Source: Saccharothrix sp. NRRL B-16348
GTDB lineage: Bacteria; Actinomycetota; Actinomycetes; Mycobacteriales; Pseudonocardiaceae
Direction: 5' to 3'
Assembly (NCBI RefSeq): GCF_001280085.1
Contig: NZ_LGED01000232.1
Coordinates: 1-64,000, forward strand
Length of the DNA stretch: 64,000 nucleotides
The position numbers and the translations under genes were made by a program. Positions 24,875 through 33,588 of the stretch are shown here, piece after piece (the stretch's first letter is position 1; every line of letters starts with the position of its first letter). A model generated the notes under the pieces. The model was not told where the DNA came from and did not search any database. It worked only from the letters and a program-made list of their open reading frames with translations.

Positions 24875-27800
24875 TCACGGGATCGGCCGCACGTAGACCC
24901 CGGCGTCGTGGACGTACGCGACCTCGTTCGACGTGCTCGCGTACGAGTGGGTCGTGCAGCCGGCGCCCGACGCCACCCGGCTGACCGCGTTGGTGCGCCG
25001 GTCCCACGAGTACAGGTCCCGGCTCCGCGGATCCCCTCCCGGCAGCAGGGTCGGGTCGGACAGGAACGCCACCCTCGTGGCGTCCTCGGCGAGGCCGCAC
25101 GGCACGACCAGCGAACTGCGCACCGGCGCGGGGTCGGTGCCGAGGTAGAGCGTGTGCTCGCTGCTCGACACCGCCAGGCTCGCGGTGAAGTGGCCGGAGG
25201 CGGTGGGGATCAGGCGCTCCAGGCACAGGCTGCCCGCGTTCCAGCCGCACCAGGCGTGAAACACCAGCCGGGTGGTCCCGGTGGCGGTGTCGAAGCGGTA
25301 GCCGGAGTCGTAGGCCTGGCCGCAGTGGCCGGAGATGAAGTAGACCGAGGACGCGTCCCCCGCGAACCGCGCGTCGTCGGCGAGGTCGCCGAGCGGGATC
25401 TCGGAGCCGGGGCAGCGCAACCGGGTGACGGCCAGGGTCGACAACCGCACCAGGCGCCCGTACCCGAGGTACACGACGTCGCCGTCGTCGGAGATCGAGT
25501 TCTCCCGGGTCACGCTCCCCGCCACGAGGTCGTCCGGCAGGTCGAGCCGGGTGGAGGCGCCGGTGACGAGGTCGTGCCGCCAGATCGTGGACTGCGGGGG
25601 TTCCGGCCGCGTCGAGTGGATCAGGGAGTAGCGGCCGTTGGTGGAGATCGCACGCAGTTCGTGGCGGACGCCGGTGTCGCCGGGCGGGTCGATGCGGGTC
25701 GTCGTGCGGGTGACCCGGTCGCGGACGAACACCGACGGCTGCCGGGTCAGCGGGCTGGCGGTCAGGTCCGTGGCGGCGGACTCGAAGTAGGCGAACCGGC
25801 CGTCCGCGCCGATCATGGCCCGACTCGCCGGCGCGTTGCCCGCCACGCCGGACGGTGTCGCCGACACGAGTTCGGCGCCGTCGCCGGTGGTGCCCACCAC
25901 CAGCTGCAACGAGGTGGTGCGCTGGGCGCCCGCCGCGTCGTCGACCCGCACCCACACCTGGGCGTCGCCCGGCGCCTGCGGCGTGCCGCCGAGGTGCCCG
26001 GTGTCGTCCCAGCGCAGCCACTCGGGGCCGGAGACGACCTGCCACGTGTAGGGCGCGGCGCCGCCGGACGCGGCCAGCGTCGCCCGGTAGGGCTTGCCGA
26101 CGAGGCCCATCGGCAACGCCGACGTCGCCACCCGCAGCTGCCCGGCCGACCCGCCCTGGCACGACGTGAGCAGCGTCCACGGCCCGATCACGATGCTGAT
26201 CAGCGTCTTCTTGGCGTGCAGGAACAGCAGGTCGATGCGCACGTCGAGCTCGAACCGCATCGTCACCGACAGGGTCAGGCAGCCCGAGGTGTCCAGCGCG
26301 GCGGTGAACTGCGGCCCGATGGTGAACCCGACACCCGCGATGTCGAGCACCTTCACCGACACGTCCGCGCCCATCAGCACCGAGACCGCCACCTCGCCGG
26401 ACAGCGACGTCCCCTCGTTGCGGTGCGAGGACGAGTTGAGGGCGCGCAGCGACAGGTCCGGGTTGGTCTCGAAGCCGACCATGCGGTGCAGCCGCACGGT
26501 CAGGTCCACCGTCACCGCCGCGCTCGCCTCGAACCGCAGCACGGGCGCGAGGTCGACCGTGATCGGGAGCTGCGTCGGCAGCCGCCACACCAGCCGGATC
26601 CGGTCGCGGACCGCGGGGGACAGCTCGCACGTCACCTTGCCCGCGAACTGCGCCGCGAACCGCACCACCGGCTCCGTCTGCACCGAGACGTGCATGAACG
26701 GCGTGGTCAGCGGCCCGAACCGCTGCTCGAACCGCACCCTGGTGTTGTCGAAGCGCACCAGCGCCGCAGACACCGTCGTCCCGGTGCCGGTGGAACAGGC
26801 GAACGTGCCCGGCTTGCCGAGGTCCATCACCGACTCGTCGACGGGCACCTCCACGCCGACGCCTTGCGCGGCAGGTGCGGGCGTGGGCGGCAGGAGGTCC
26901 GCCGGGCCGTCGTAGGCGATGTCGACCTGGTCGAACAGCTGCTCCAACGGCGCGGCGGCGAGCGTCACCACGGTCGTACCGCCCGGCCCGGACGTCACCG
27001 CGGACACGGTTCCCGTCCGGCCTTGGGGCGCGACCGACCCGCCACCGCGCAGCACCAGCCCGGCGCCGACGGCGGGGCGCGCGACACCGGCCGCCAGCGT
27101 CACCGTCGTGGCGGTCGAAGCGGTGACGGCCGGCGGGTCGAGCACGACGGTCGACGCCGCCGGGTCCACGTCCTCGTGCGACGTGGCGGGCGTGCCGGGG
27201 TCGAGGTCGGCGGTGAAGTACCCGGCCACGTCCAGGATCAGGTGCGTCGGCGCGGTCGGGAACAGCTCGACGGCGCCACCGCCCAGCGGGACGGTCACCA
27301 GGTTGGGCCGGGTCTGGCCGACGGTGTCGATGTTCAGGCTGGACGCCTGCGGCCGGGCCGTGCCGCCGGGGTGGACGGTGACGTGGCCGGGCCGCTCGGC
27401 CTCGGTGACGGTCACGTTCGCCACGACCGCCGCCGCGCCCGCCGGCACCGGGGCGCGCCCGGCCAGCGTCGCGGACACCGCGGTCCACGCGGCGGGTTTG
27501 CCGCCCTGGTGGCCGATCCGGTACTCGGGTCGGGTGTCCAGCAGGCGGGTGGGCGAGGTGGGCACGAACAGCCCGGCGGTGCCCGACGCGGCGGTCTCAC
27601 CGGTGAACCAGCCCGCGACGTCCACCACCAGGTGCGCCGGCGCCGAGGTGAACAGCTTCACCGCGCCGTCGGCCGACAGCGGCGCCCACACCGCGTTGGG
27701 GATGGTCTGGCCCGCCCGGGTGGTGTTGAGGTTCGAGGCCGTGGGTCGGGCCCGGTCGGCGGGCCACACCGTCACGTGCCCCGGCCCGGCGACCTCCGTC

Positions 27801-28714
27801 GCGGTCACGTTCAGCACCACGCCGACCGCGCCCGCCGGAGGCACGCCGCCCACCCCGGCGGCCCGGACCGTGATCGTCGACCCCGCCGCCGGCCGCGGTC
27901 CCGTGCGGGTGTCCGCGAGCCGGGCGGGGGTCAACGGCGCCAGCCGTCCCGCGGTCGCCGACGAGGACGTGACGAAGTAGCCCGCCACGTCGGCGATCAG
28001 GTCCGCGGTCGTGGTGGTGTGCAGACCCACCTGACCGCTGGGGGACAACGGGACCACGGCCAGGTTGGCGATCGTGTCGCCCGCCCGCTCGACGTTCAGG
28101 TTCGACGTGGCCGGCCGCGTGCCCTCACCCGACCAGGCGGTGACGTGACCGGGCCCGGCCGCGTCGGTCACCGTCACGTTGAGCGCTACCGCGGTCGCGC
28201 CGTCCGGCATACCCGGGTCGAAGCGGACGGTCGTTCCCGCGTTCGGCCGGCCGCCGGTGTTCCCCGTGCCGTCACGGGTGTCGAGGACGCGTGCGGGCGG
28301 GAGCGCGACGAACCGGCTCGACCCCGCCGGTGTCACCACGAGCCGCGCGCCCGGCCCGGCGTCACCCGCCGCGAAGCGCTGGTCGCCGTCGTACACCGCG
28401 CCGACGCGGTGCGCGCCCACCGCCGCCGGCGGCAGCACCGCCGACGCCTGACCGCCGACCAGCGTCACGGGGTTGCCCACGGGCGTTCCGTCGACGGTGA
28501 ACCGGACCGCGCCGGTGACCTCGGCCTGGTCCGGCACGGTCGGGTCCACGACGGCCGTCGCGCGGACCGCCGTCCCGACGGACACCGGCGAGGCGGACAG
28601 CTCGACCGACACGCCGACCGGCGTCGTCCCCTCGGCCCGCGCGGAGGCCGGTGACGGGGTCGTCACCGTCACCGTGCCCGCCAGCAGTGCCGCTACCACC
28701 AGTGCCCGCACCAT
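24875..28714 (-). CDS. Giant secreted multi-domain protein: Ig-like, three surface repeats, beta-propeller
   Basis: 1279 aa from ATG 28714 (GAGGGGGAT upstream). Signal peptide (about 1-27, ending ASARA), then a bacterial Ig-like domain (about 30-120). Next come three repeats of about 130 residues, each running from RVLDTR- or RLLDTR-like to DVAGYF or DVAGWF with a central GPGHVTVWP-type strand. A unique region with paired cysteines, a putative-Ig segment and a TolB/WD40-like propeller (about 950-1279) end the protein. Such repeats occur in actinomycete surface proteins; the function is unknown. Probably an adhesin or a carbohydrate-binding coat protein. No sortase signal, so it is released or held non-covalently. 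Confidence 0.8.
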   Translation of the reverse strand: MVRALVVAALLAGTVTVTTPSPASARAEGTTPVGVSVELSASPVSVGTAVRATAVVDPTVPDQAEVTGAVRFTVDGTPVGNPVTLVGGQASAVLPPAAVGAHRVGAVYDGDQRFAAGDAGPGARLVVTPAGSSRFVALPPARVLDTRDGTGNTGGRPNAGTTVRFDPGMPDGATAVALNVTVTDAAGPGHVTAWSGEGTRPATSNLNVERAGDTIANLAVVPLSPSGQVGLHTTTTADLIADVAGYFVTSSSATAGRLAPLTPARLADTRTGPRPAAGSTITVRAAGVGGVPPAGAVGVVLNVTATEVAGPGHVTVWPADRARPTASNLNTTRAGQTIPNAVWAPLSADGAVKLFTSAPAHLVVDVAGWFTGETAASGTAGLFVPTSPTRLLDTRPEYRIGHQGGKPAAWTAVSATLAGRAPVPAGAAAVVANVTVTEAERPGHVTVHPGGTARPQASSLNIDTVGQTRPNLVTVPLGGGAVELFPTAPTHLILDVAGYFTADLDPGTPATSHEDVDPAASTVVLDPPAVTASTATTVTLAAGVARPAVGAGLVLRGGGSVAPQGRTGTVSAVTSGPGGTTVVTLAAAPLEQLFDQVDIAYDGPADLLPPTPAPAAQGVGVEVPVDESVMDLGKPGTFACSTGTGTTVSAALVRFDNTRVRFEQRFGPLTTPFMHVSVQTEPVVRFAAQFAGKVTCELSPAVRDRIRLVWRLPTQLPITVDLAPVLRFEASAAVTVDLTVRLHRMVGFETNPDLSLRALNSSSHRNEGTSLSGEVAVSVLMGADVSVKVLDIAGVGFTIGPQFTAALDTSGCLTLSVTMRFELDVRIDLLFLHAKKTLISIVIGPWTLLTSCQGGSAGQLRVATSALPMGLVGKPYRATLAASGGAAPYTWQVVSGPEWLRWDDTGHLGGTPQAPGDAQVWVRVDDAAGAQRTTSLQLVVGTTGDGAELVSATPSGVAGNAPASRAMIGADGRFAYFESAATDLTASPLTRQPSVFVRDRVTRTTTRIDPPGDTGVRHELRAISTNGRYSLIHSTRPEPPQSTIWRHDLVTGASTRLDLPDDLVAGSVTRENSISDDGDVVYLGYGRLVRLSTLAVTRLRCPGSEIPLGDLADDARFAGDASSVYFISGHCGQAYDSGYRFDTATGTTRLVFHAWCGWNAGSLCLERLIPTASGHFTASLAVSSSEHTLYLGTDPAPVRSSLVVPCGLAEDATRVAFLSDPTLLPGGDPRSRDLYSWDRRTNAVSRVASGAGCTTHSYASTSNEVAYVHDAGVYVRPIP

Positions 28715-28867
28715 GAAGATCCCCCTCGCCGCTCGTGAGTGGTTCGGCAGAACCACCGGCGGCGTTACGGGATGCGGTTGTCACACCGGGGTCCCGATGG
28801 ACCTGTCCTCAGGGGGGCGGACACGATTACGGGCCAGGATCGCGGTCCCGGTCGCGCTGACCACGCC

Positions 28868-28898
28868 GGCGGGGCCGGGCGCACACCCGGGCCCCGCC
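28868..28898. terminator. GC-rich terminator hairpin
   Basis: GGCGGGGCCGGG at 28868-28879 pairs with 28886-28898 (one bulged base, 6-base loop), 34 bases after the stop of the AhpD-like gene. Confidence 0.6.
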
Positions 28899-28932
28899 GG
28901 CCACGTCGAGCCCCGAGGGGCGGGAAACCGTC

Positions 28933-29493
28933 CTACGAGACCGTGTCCCGCTTCCACTCCTGGGCCTGCCAGGCCGGGTCGAGCGGGGTGTGCGCGATGT
29001 GGTTGGTGTAGTTCGACAACGTCTTCATCCCGACGCCGAGGATCACGTCCAGCACCTGGCGGCGGGTGTGGCCCGCGGCCAGGAACTCCTCGACCTCCTG
29101 GTCGTCCACCCAGCCCCGGTCGGTGACCACCCGCTCGGTGAACCTGCGGACGGCCTCCAGGGCGTTGTCCGACACCGGCTTGCCGGCGCGCAGTGCCTGC
29201 ACGGTCTCTTCGTCCACACCGGACTTGAGCGCGATCGTCGAGTGCGCGGCCACGCAGTACTCGCAGCCGTTCACGACGCTCGTGGTGATCCACACGACGT
29301 GCTTCGAAGGCCCGGACAACGACGACTTGCCGAACTGCTCGGCCAGGGCGTTGTAGCCGGCCAGGAGCTCCGGCGACTCCGCCATCACACCGTTGAGGGT
29401 GCTGACGAAACCCAGGCGGCGCTTGCCGCCCTCCAGTTGGGGTCGGGCTTCCTCGGGCGCGGTGGTCTCGTCGTGGACGGTGAACTGCACCAT
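28933..29493 (-). CDS. Carboxymuconolactone decarboxylase / AhpD-like peroxidase
   Basis: 186 aa, all-helical CMD/AhpD fold with the redox motif in NGCEYCVAAHS (CxxC plus His) and the ILGVGMKTLSNYTNHI C-terminal helix. It reduces peroxides or acts in thiol redox balance. It starts one base after the stop of the TetR gene, so the two form an operon and the enzyme is probably induced by the compound sensed by TetR. Confidence 0.88.
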   Translation of the reverse strand: MVQFTVHDETTAPEEARPQLEGGKRRLGFVSTLNGVMAESPELLAGYNALAEQFGKSSLSGPSKHVVWITTSVVNGCEYCVAAHSTIALKSGVDEETVQALRAGKPVSDNALEAVRRFTERVVTDRGWVDDQEVEEFLAAGHTRRQVLDVILGVGMKTLSNYTNHIAHTPLDPAWQAQEWKRDTVS

Positions 29494-29494
29494 G

Positions 29495-30100
29495 TCAGCG
29501 GATCTCCTCGGGTCGGTTCGCCAGTGAGTCGAGCACGGCCGTGACGGTGTCGCCGAGCGCTTCCGGGCTCGCGCCCGCGCGGGAGCGCACGTTCACCCCG
29601 TAGGCCAGCAGGGCGAGCACGTCGGCCGACGTTCCGGGCACCACGCCGGGTCGCAGCGCGCCGGCGGCACGGGCGCGTTCCAGCGCCGCGAACATCGCCG
29701 CCCGCAACCGGTCGTGGTGTTCCTGCAGGACCGCGCGGACGTCGGGGTCGTCGTTGTCCGTGCCGGCGTGCGCGTTGGTGACCATGCAGCCCCACCGCGC
29801 GTACTCGCCGGAACAGCGGACGCCGATCAACGCGCGGAAGAAGTCGGCGATCGCCGGCAGCCCGCGGTCGTCCTCGGCGAGCCGCCGGAACACCGGCCCC
29901 GAACGCCGGTCGGCGTAGCGGCGCAACGCGGCGACGTAGAGCTCCCGCTTGCCGCCGAACGTCGCGTACAGGCTGGACCGGTTGACGCCGGTCGCCGACA
30001 CGATGTCCTGCACGCCGGTGGTCGACACGCCCCGCCGCCAGAAGAGCTCCTCCACCGAGGCGAGCACCGCCTCGGGGTCGAAGTGCTTCACGTCCGGCAT
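29495..30100 (-). CDS. TetR-family regulator of the AhpD-like gene
   Basis: 201 aa from ATG 30100 (an upstream TTG at 30160 would overlap the operator). HTH about residues 24-46 with ATGVNRSSLYATFG; C-terminal domain of the TetR_C family with a Cys pair region (RCSGEYARWGCMV) that could be redox-sensitive (inference). The gene has a perfect operator just upstream and is followed at one base by its likely target, so autoregulation is expected. Confidence 0.88.
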   Translation of the reverse strand: MPDVKHFDPEAVLASVEELFWRRGVSTTGVQDIVSATGVNRSSLYATFGGKRELYVAALRRYADRRSGPVFRRLAEDDRGLPAIADFFRALIGVRCSGEYARWGCMVTNAHAGTDNDDPDVRAVLQEHHDRLRAAMFAALERARAAGALRPGVVPGTSADVLALLAYGVNVRSRAGASPEALGDTVTAVLDSLANRPEEIR

Positions 30101-30110
30101 GTCCGCCTCG

Positions 30111-30138
30111 CTATCTTGGAATGGTTGTTCCAAGATAG
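30111..30138. promoter_or_regulatory. TetR operator, perfect 11-base inverted repeat
   Basis: CTATCTTGGAA-N6-TTCCAAGATAG. The core TTGGAA-N6-TTCCAA ends 10 bases upstream of the TetR start codon. AT-rich in a GC-rich context. Confidence 0.8.
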
Positions 30139-30193
30139 CCTCGGCCCGATCCGATCGCAACGGCTCACTTCGGCGTCACGTGTCCAGCGGGGT

Positions 30194-30769
30194 TCAGGTC
30201 GTCGGGTTCTTGTGGCGCTGGTAGTAGCGCGCGACCCGGGCGCGGTTGCCGCAGCGCGTCGGCGAGCACCAGCGCCGGCGGGGGTGTGCGGGCAGGAAGA
30301 CCGCCACGCAGTCGTCGGCCCCGCACTTCCTGAGGGTGGCGATCGCCGGGTCGGTGAGGAGGTCGGCGGCGGCTTCGGCCAGGCGGGCGGCCAGTCGCAC
30401 GCCGAGTCGGCCGGCGCGCCGGGGCGTCGCGGTGACGGTGGCGCCGTCCCAGTCCAGTTCGCGCACGGCCGGCGCCGCGCGTTCCGCCTCGGTCAGGCCG
30501 CGCAGGGCGGCCTGGGGCGGCCGGTTGCCGTGCAGCAGCGCGTGGACCGCCGCGTCGACGTGCTCGCGCACCGCGTGCACCGGGGCGAGGTCGGCCGCCG
30601 TGGGAGAGGCGTCTCCCACCTCCGACTGGAGCGCGGGTTCCAGGGCCAGCCAGGCGGCCAGTCGCTCCGGGGTGTCGAGCAGGTCGGCGCGGCCGTCCTC
30701 GGTCGCCGGGCGGGTGTTGACGAGGTCGATGGCCAGGTGCTCGCCGGTGAGCGGGCCGGTGTCACTCAT
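30194..30769 (-). CDS. CGNR zinc-finger/ABATE transcription factor
   Basis: 191 aa. N-terminal ABATE domain (start GEHLAIDLVNT) and C-terminal CGNR zinc finger: CGADDC, then WCSPTRCGNRARVARYY, with four zinc-binding Cys. CGNR proteins are one-component regulators that bind DNA through the zinc finger. The gene faces the alpha/beta hydrolase gene across a gap with three CTAATG/CATTAG half-sites. Confidence 0.88.
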   Translation of the reverse strand: MSDTGPLTGEHLAIDLVNTRPATEDGRADLLDTPERLAAWLALEPALQSEVGDASPTAADLAPVHAVREHVDAAVHALLHGNRPPQAALRGLTEAERAAPAVRELDWDGATVTATPRRAGRLGVRLAARLAEAAADLLTDPAIATLRKCGADDCVAVFLPAHPRRRWCSPTRCGNRARVARYYQRHKNPTT

Positions 30770-30773
30770 GGCC

Positions 30774-30826
30774 CTAATGCTACCAAACGGGGTTGACCCA
30801 TTAGATCAACTCGGCTATACCTAATG
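30774..30826. promoter_or_regulatory. Three CTAATG/CATTAG half-sites around a promoter
   Basis: CTAATG at 30774-30779, CATTAG at 30799-30804 and CTAATG at 30821-30826. They alternate in orientation and flank the -35 and -10 of the hydrolase promoter, a likely operator of the divergent CGNR regulator. Confidence 0.6.
30793..30821 (+). promoter_or_regulatory. Sigma-70-type promoter, alpha/beta hydrolase
   Basis: TTGACC (30793-30798), 17-base spacer, TATACC (30816-30821). A near-consensus housekeeping promoter 33 bases before the hydrolase ATG. Confidence 0.75.
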
Positions 30827-30853
30827 TGTCATCGCGCCAAGGAGGCATGTGAA

Positions 30854-31717
30854 ATGATCGCTCAGGTCGCCCATCGCCACGTCGACGTGGACGGGGTGGA
30901 GGTCTTCTACCGGGAGTCGCTGCCGGACCGCCCCGACGCACCGGTCCTCCTGCTGCTGCACGGTTTCCCGTCCGCCTCGCACCAGTTCCGCCGGCTCATC
31001 GACGCGCTGGGCACGCGCTACCGGCTCATCGCGCCCGACTACCCCGGTTTCGGGCACACCCGAGCCCCCGACGGGTTCACCTACTCGTTCGACCGCCTCG
31101 CCGACGTCGTGGCGGGTTTCGTCGACCGCCTGGGGCTGACCCGGTTCGCGCTGTACCTGTTCGACTTCGGCGCGCCCGTCGGCTTCCGGCTCGCGTTGCG
31201 CCACCCGGACCGGATCGCCGGGTTGGTCGTGCAGAACGCGAACGCCTACGCCGAGGGGCTGTCGGGGCCGGCCCGCGACTTCATCGCCGTCACACCCGAC
31301 TCGCCCGACGGCGAGCGGACGATCATGGACCTGCTCACGCTCGACGCGACCCGCGCCCAGTACGAGGGCGGCACCGCCGATCCCGCCCTGGTCGCGCCGG
31401 AGGGGTGGCTGCTCGACCAGCTGTTCCTCGACCAGCCCGGTCGCAAGGAGGCGCAGCTCGCGCTGGCCTACGACTACCACCGCAACGTCGAGGCCTACCC
31501 GGACTGGCAGGCGTGGCTGCGCGAACACCGCCCGCCGACGTTGATCGCGTGGGGCGTCAACGACCCGTTCTTCACCGAGGCGGGCGCCAAGGCGTACCTG
31601 CGCGACGTGCCGGACGCCGCGCTGCACCTGCTCGACACGGGCCACTTCGCCCTGGAGGGCCGGCTGCCCGTCGTCGCACCGCTGGTCGCCGACTTCCTCG
31701 ATCGCACCATGGGGTGA
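30854..31717 (+). CDS. Alpha/beta hydrolase, epoxide-hydrolase/haloalkane-dehalogenase type
   Basis: 287 aa from ATG 30854 with GGAGG upstream. Oxyanion segment LLLHGFPSASHQFR, nucleophile elbow LYLFDFGAPVG (Asp instead of Ser, as in epoxide hydrolases and dehalogenases), acid region WGVNDPFF and catalytic His in LDTGHFALE. It probably opens an epoxide or removes a halide from a small molecule. Control by the divergent CGNR protein is likely. Confidence 0.85.
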   Translation: MIAQVAHRHVDVDGVEVFYRESLPDRPDAPVLLLLHGFPSASHQFRRLIDALGTRYRLIAPDYPGFGHTRAPDGFTYSFDRLADVVAGFVDRLGLTRFALYLFDFGAPVGFRLALRHPDRIAGLVVQNANAYAEGLSGPARDFIAVTPDSPDGERTIMDLLTLDATRAQYEGGTADPALVAPEGWLLDQLFLDQPGRKEAQLALAYDYHRNVEAYPDWQAWLREHRPPTLIAWGVNDPFFTEAGAKAYLRDVPDAALHLLDTGHFALEGRLPVVAPLVADFLDRTMG

Positions 31718-31721
31718 ACTC

Positions 31722-31737
31722 GCGGAGATTTCTCCGC
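31722..31737. terminator. Small hairpin after the hydrolase gene
   Basis: GCGGAGA-TT-TCTCCGC, a 7-bp stem with a 2-base loop, four bases after the stop codon. A short loop weakens the call. Confidence 0.4.
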
Positions 31738-31779
31738 CCGAGGTGTCGAGCCGGGGGTCTGCCCGTTCGTCGCTTGGGT

Positions 31780-32310
31780 ATGACGAACACCATGACCGAG
31801 CCGACCTCGACCCACAACCTCGACCGCTACGGGTCCGCGGAGCTGCCGTGGAGCCGCCCCCGCGACGTCCTGGCCACGGACACGCCGACCGCCGACCTGA
31901 CGTTCTTCGTCGCCACCGTGCGGCCCGACGGACGGCCGCACACGGCGGGCGTCGGAGCCATCTGGGTGGACGACGCGCTGTACTTCACCAGCGGGCCGGG
32001 CACGCGCAAGTCGCGCAACCTGGCCGCGAACCCGGCGTGCAGCATCTCGGTGCGGCTGCGCGGCATCGACCTGGTGCTGGAAGGTGAAGCGCACCGCGTC
32101 GCCGACCCCGAAGTGCTGGCACGGGTGGCGTCCGTCTACCGGACGGGCGGCTGGCCGGCCACCGTGGAGGGCGACGCGCTCACCGCTCCGTACAGCGCGC
32201 CGAGCGCGGGCCCCGCGCCCTGGCACGTGTACCGCCTCACCCTGCACCGCGCGGTCGGCGTGGCCACCGCGGAGCCGCACGGCGCCACCCGCTGGACCTT
32301 CGCCCACTGA
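31780..32310 (+). CDS. Pyridoxamine-5'-phosphate-oxidase-fold protein
   Basis: 176 aa from ATG 31780. Split-barrel flavin-binding fold: FFVATVRPDGRPHTAGVGAI, ALYFTSGPGTRKSRNLAANP and CSISVRLRG are typical of the PNPOx/F420-binding Rv1155-like group. It may be an F420- or FMN-dependent reductase. No partner gene is close. A 230-base gap holding the riboswitch candidate follows. Confidence 0.83.
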   Translation: MTNTMTEPTSTHNLDRYGSAELPWSRPRDVLATDTPTADLTFFVATVRPDGRPHTAGVGAIWVDDALYFTSGPGTRKSRNLAANPACSISVRLRGIDLVLEGEAHRVADPEVLARVASVYRTGGWPATVEGDALTAPYSAPSAGPAPWHVYRLTLHRAVGVATAEPHGATRWTFAH

Positions 32311-32413
32311 CGCCGGACGCGCACCGGGACGGCAGGTTGCCCGGCCGGCGCGGAACCGCGGGGGTAATCCCCGTCACTTTGACCGGCGCGCGGGTGGCCC
32401 GGCATCCTGGTGG

Positions 32414-32511
32414 CAGAGGGGAGTACCCACTCTGCCCGTGATCGTCATTACGGCCGCTCCGCAGCGGTCCGGTCACGGCGCCGCCGCGTTCGGCGGTCGG
32501 GGAGACCTCTG
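32414..32511 (+). ncRNA. yybP-ykoY-type (manganese) riboswitch candidate
   Basis: P1 pairs CAGAGG (32414-32419) with CCTCTG (32506-32511). The L1 motif GGGGAGTA is at 32418-32425. A stem CCGTGA/TCACGG (32436-32441 with 32473-32478) encloses CGTCATTACGG and a small hairpin CCGCT/AGCGG (32454-32467). A CCGCCG/CGGCGG hairpin (32481-32496) precedes GAGACC (32502-32507). GGGGAGUA in L1 and GAGACC at the 3' end closing P1 are the signature of this Mn2+ riboswitch class. It lies 29 bases before a lipoprotein start codon, so translational control is possible. A covariance-model search was not possible here. Confidence 0.7.
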
Positions 32512-32540
32512 GTTCGGGATCTGAGCCGGAGGAGCACGCC

Positions 32541-32933
32541 ATGCGCGTCATCGCCCGTCTAGCCGCCGCCGTCACCACGATCGCCGCCGTCACCGCGTTG
32601 ACCGCGTGCGGCACGCTGCAGAGCGCTTCCGAGGCCGCCGGTGCGGTCGCCGACACCGCGTCCACTGTCCAGGTGTGCACGGAGGCGTTGGCGCAGGCCA
32701 CGACCGCCTTCGACGCCACCAGCCCGGAGCGGGCCGTCGAGCAGGCGCACTCGGCCGCGGACAGCCTGAGCGCGTTGGCCGCGAACGCCGCCGACACGAC
32801 GATCAACGAGGCCATCACCGCCCTGGCCACGACCCTGCGCGCGGTGACGCTGGACGACCTGGTCCTCCAGCCGGCCGCGTGGTTGGAGGACAAGGCCACG
32901 CGGGTCGCCGACCTCACCGCCGCGTGCACCTGA
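32541..32933 (+). CDS. Small lipoprotein (spanin2-like family) behind a Mn-type riboswitch
   Basis: 130 aa from ATG 32541 with GGAGGAG upstream. Signal peptide with lipobox LTAC (Cys at about residue 22), then a helical Ala/Thr-rich mature part of about 108 residues with two more Cys. It resembles actinomycete 'bacteriophage spanin2-like' lipoproteins by layout; no enzymatic motif. It would be exported and lipid-anchored. Being the first gene after the riboswitch, it may have a role in manganese or envelope homeostasis (inference). Confidence 0.75.
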   Translation: MRVIARLAAAVTTIAAVTALTACGTLQSASEAAGAVADTASTVQVCTEALAQATTAFDATSPERAVEQAHSAADSLSALAANAADTTINEAITALATTLRAVTLDDLVLQPAAWLEDKATRVADLTAACT

Positions 32934-32979
32934 GCACCTCGGGATCACCAGGGCGGGTTCGTGCGTTGGCAGTGCTGAG

Positions 32980-33588
32980 ATGACTGGACAACTGCGGTTT
33001 CGCGTCCTGGGTGATTCGCTGGCCGCCGGTGTGGGGTGCAGCAGGCCCGAGGAGACGTTGGGTGAGAGGTTGACGGCGGTGCTCCGCTCGGCGGGGCACC
33101 GCGTCGGCTTGGGCGTGCACGCCGTGTCCGGCGCGCGCTCTTCCGGCCTGGACGCGCAGGTGCGCGCGGCGGTGCGGACGGGGGTCGACGTCGCGTTGGT
33201 CGTGATCGGGGCGAACGACCTGACGTCGTTCACACCGCCGGTGGTGGGCGCGGGACTGCTGCACGACGCCGTGCTCGCCCTGCGCCGCGCGGGCGGGCAG
33301 GTGGTGGTGGCGACGGCGCCGGACCTCGGTGTCGTCTCGCACGTGCCGCCCGCGTACCGGGCGTTCGTGTCGCAGGCCAGCGGCCTCTACGCGCGCATGC
33401 AGGCCGACGCGGTGATCCGCGCGGGCGGCGTGGTGGCGGCGGTCGGGTCCGACCTGTCGAACCGGTTCGCCACCGACCCGGCCCTGTTCTCCGCGGACCG
33501 CTTCCACCCGTCGCCCGCGGGTTACGCGCTCATCGCCGACGCCCTCGCGCCTGCCGTGCTGGCGGCGGCCGGCCGTTGGGCGGCGTAG
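32980..33588 (+). CDS. SGNH/GDSL hydrolase
   Basis: 202 aa. Block I GDSLAAG (Ser), block III GANDLT (Asn) and block V DRFHPSPAGY (Asp/His), so all catalytic residues of the GDSL esterase family are present. No signal peptide; cytoplasmic. Acyl- or carbohydrate-esterase. Substrate unknown. 46 bases behind the lipoprotein gene. Confidence 0.88.
   Translation: MTGQLRFRVLGDSLAAGVGCSRPEETLGERLTAVLRSAGHRVGLGVHAVSGARSSGLDAQVRAAVRTGVDVALVVIGANDLTSFTPPVVGAGLLHDAVLALRRAGGQVVVATAPDLGVVSHVPPAYRAFVSQASGLYARMQADAVIRAGGVVAAVGSDLSNRFATDPALFSADRFHPSPAGYALIADALAPAVLAAAGRWAA

Noticed and set aside
24848..28654. Very long open frame on the + strand (about 1270 codons) antisense to the secreted protein
   Set aside because: GC-rich third-position bias opens antisense frames; the translation is Arg/His/Gly-rich with no domain, while the minus strand has a signal peptide and clear repeats.
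32541..32933. Phage lysis spanin
   Set aside because: No holin, endolysin or other phage gene is near; the family name is only a layout similarity.
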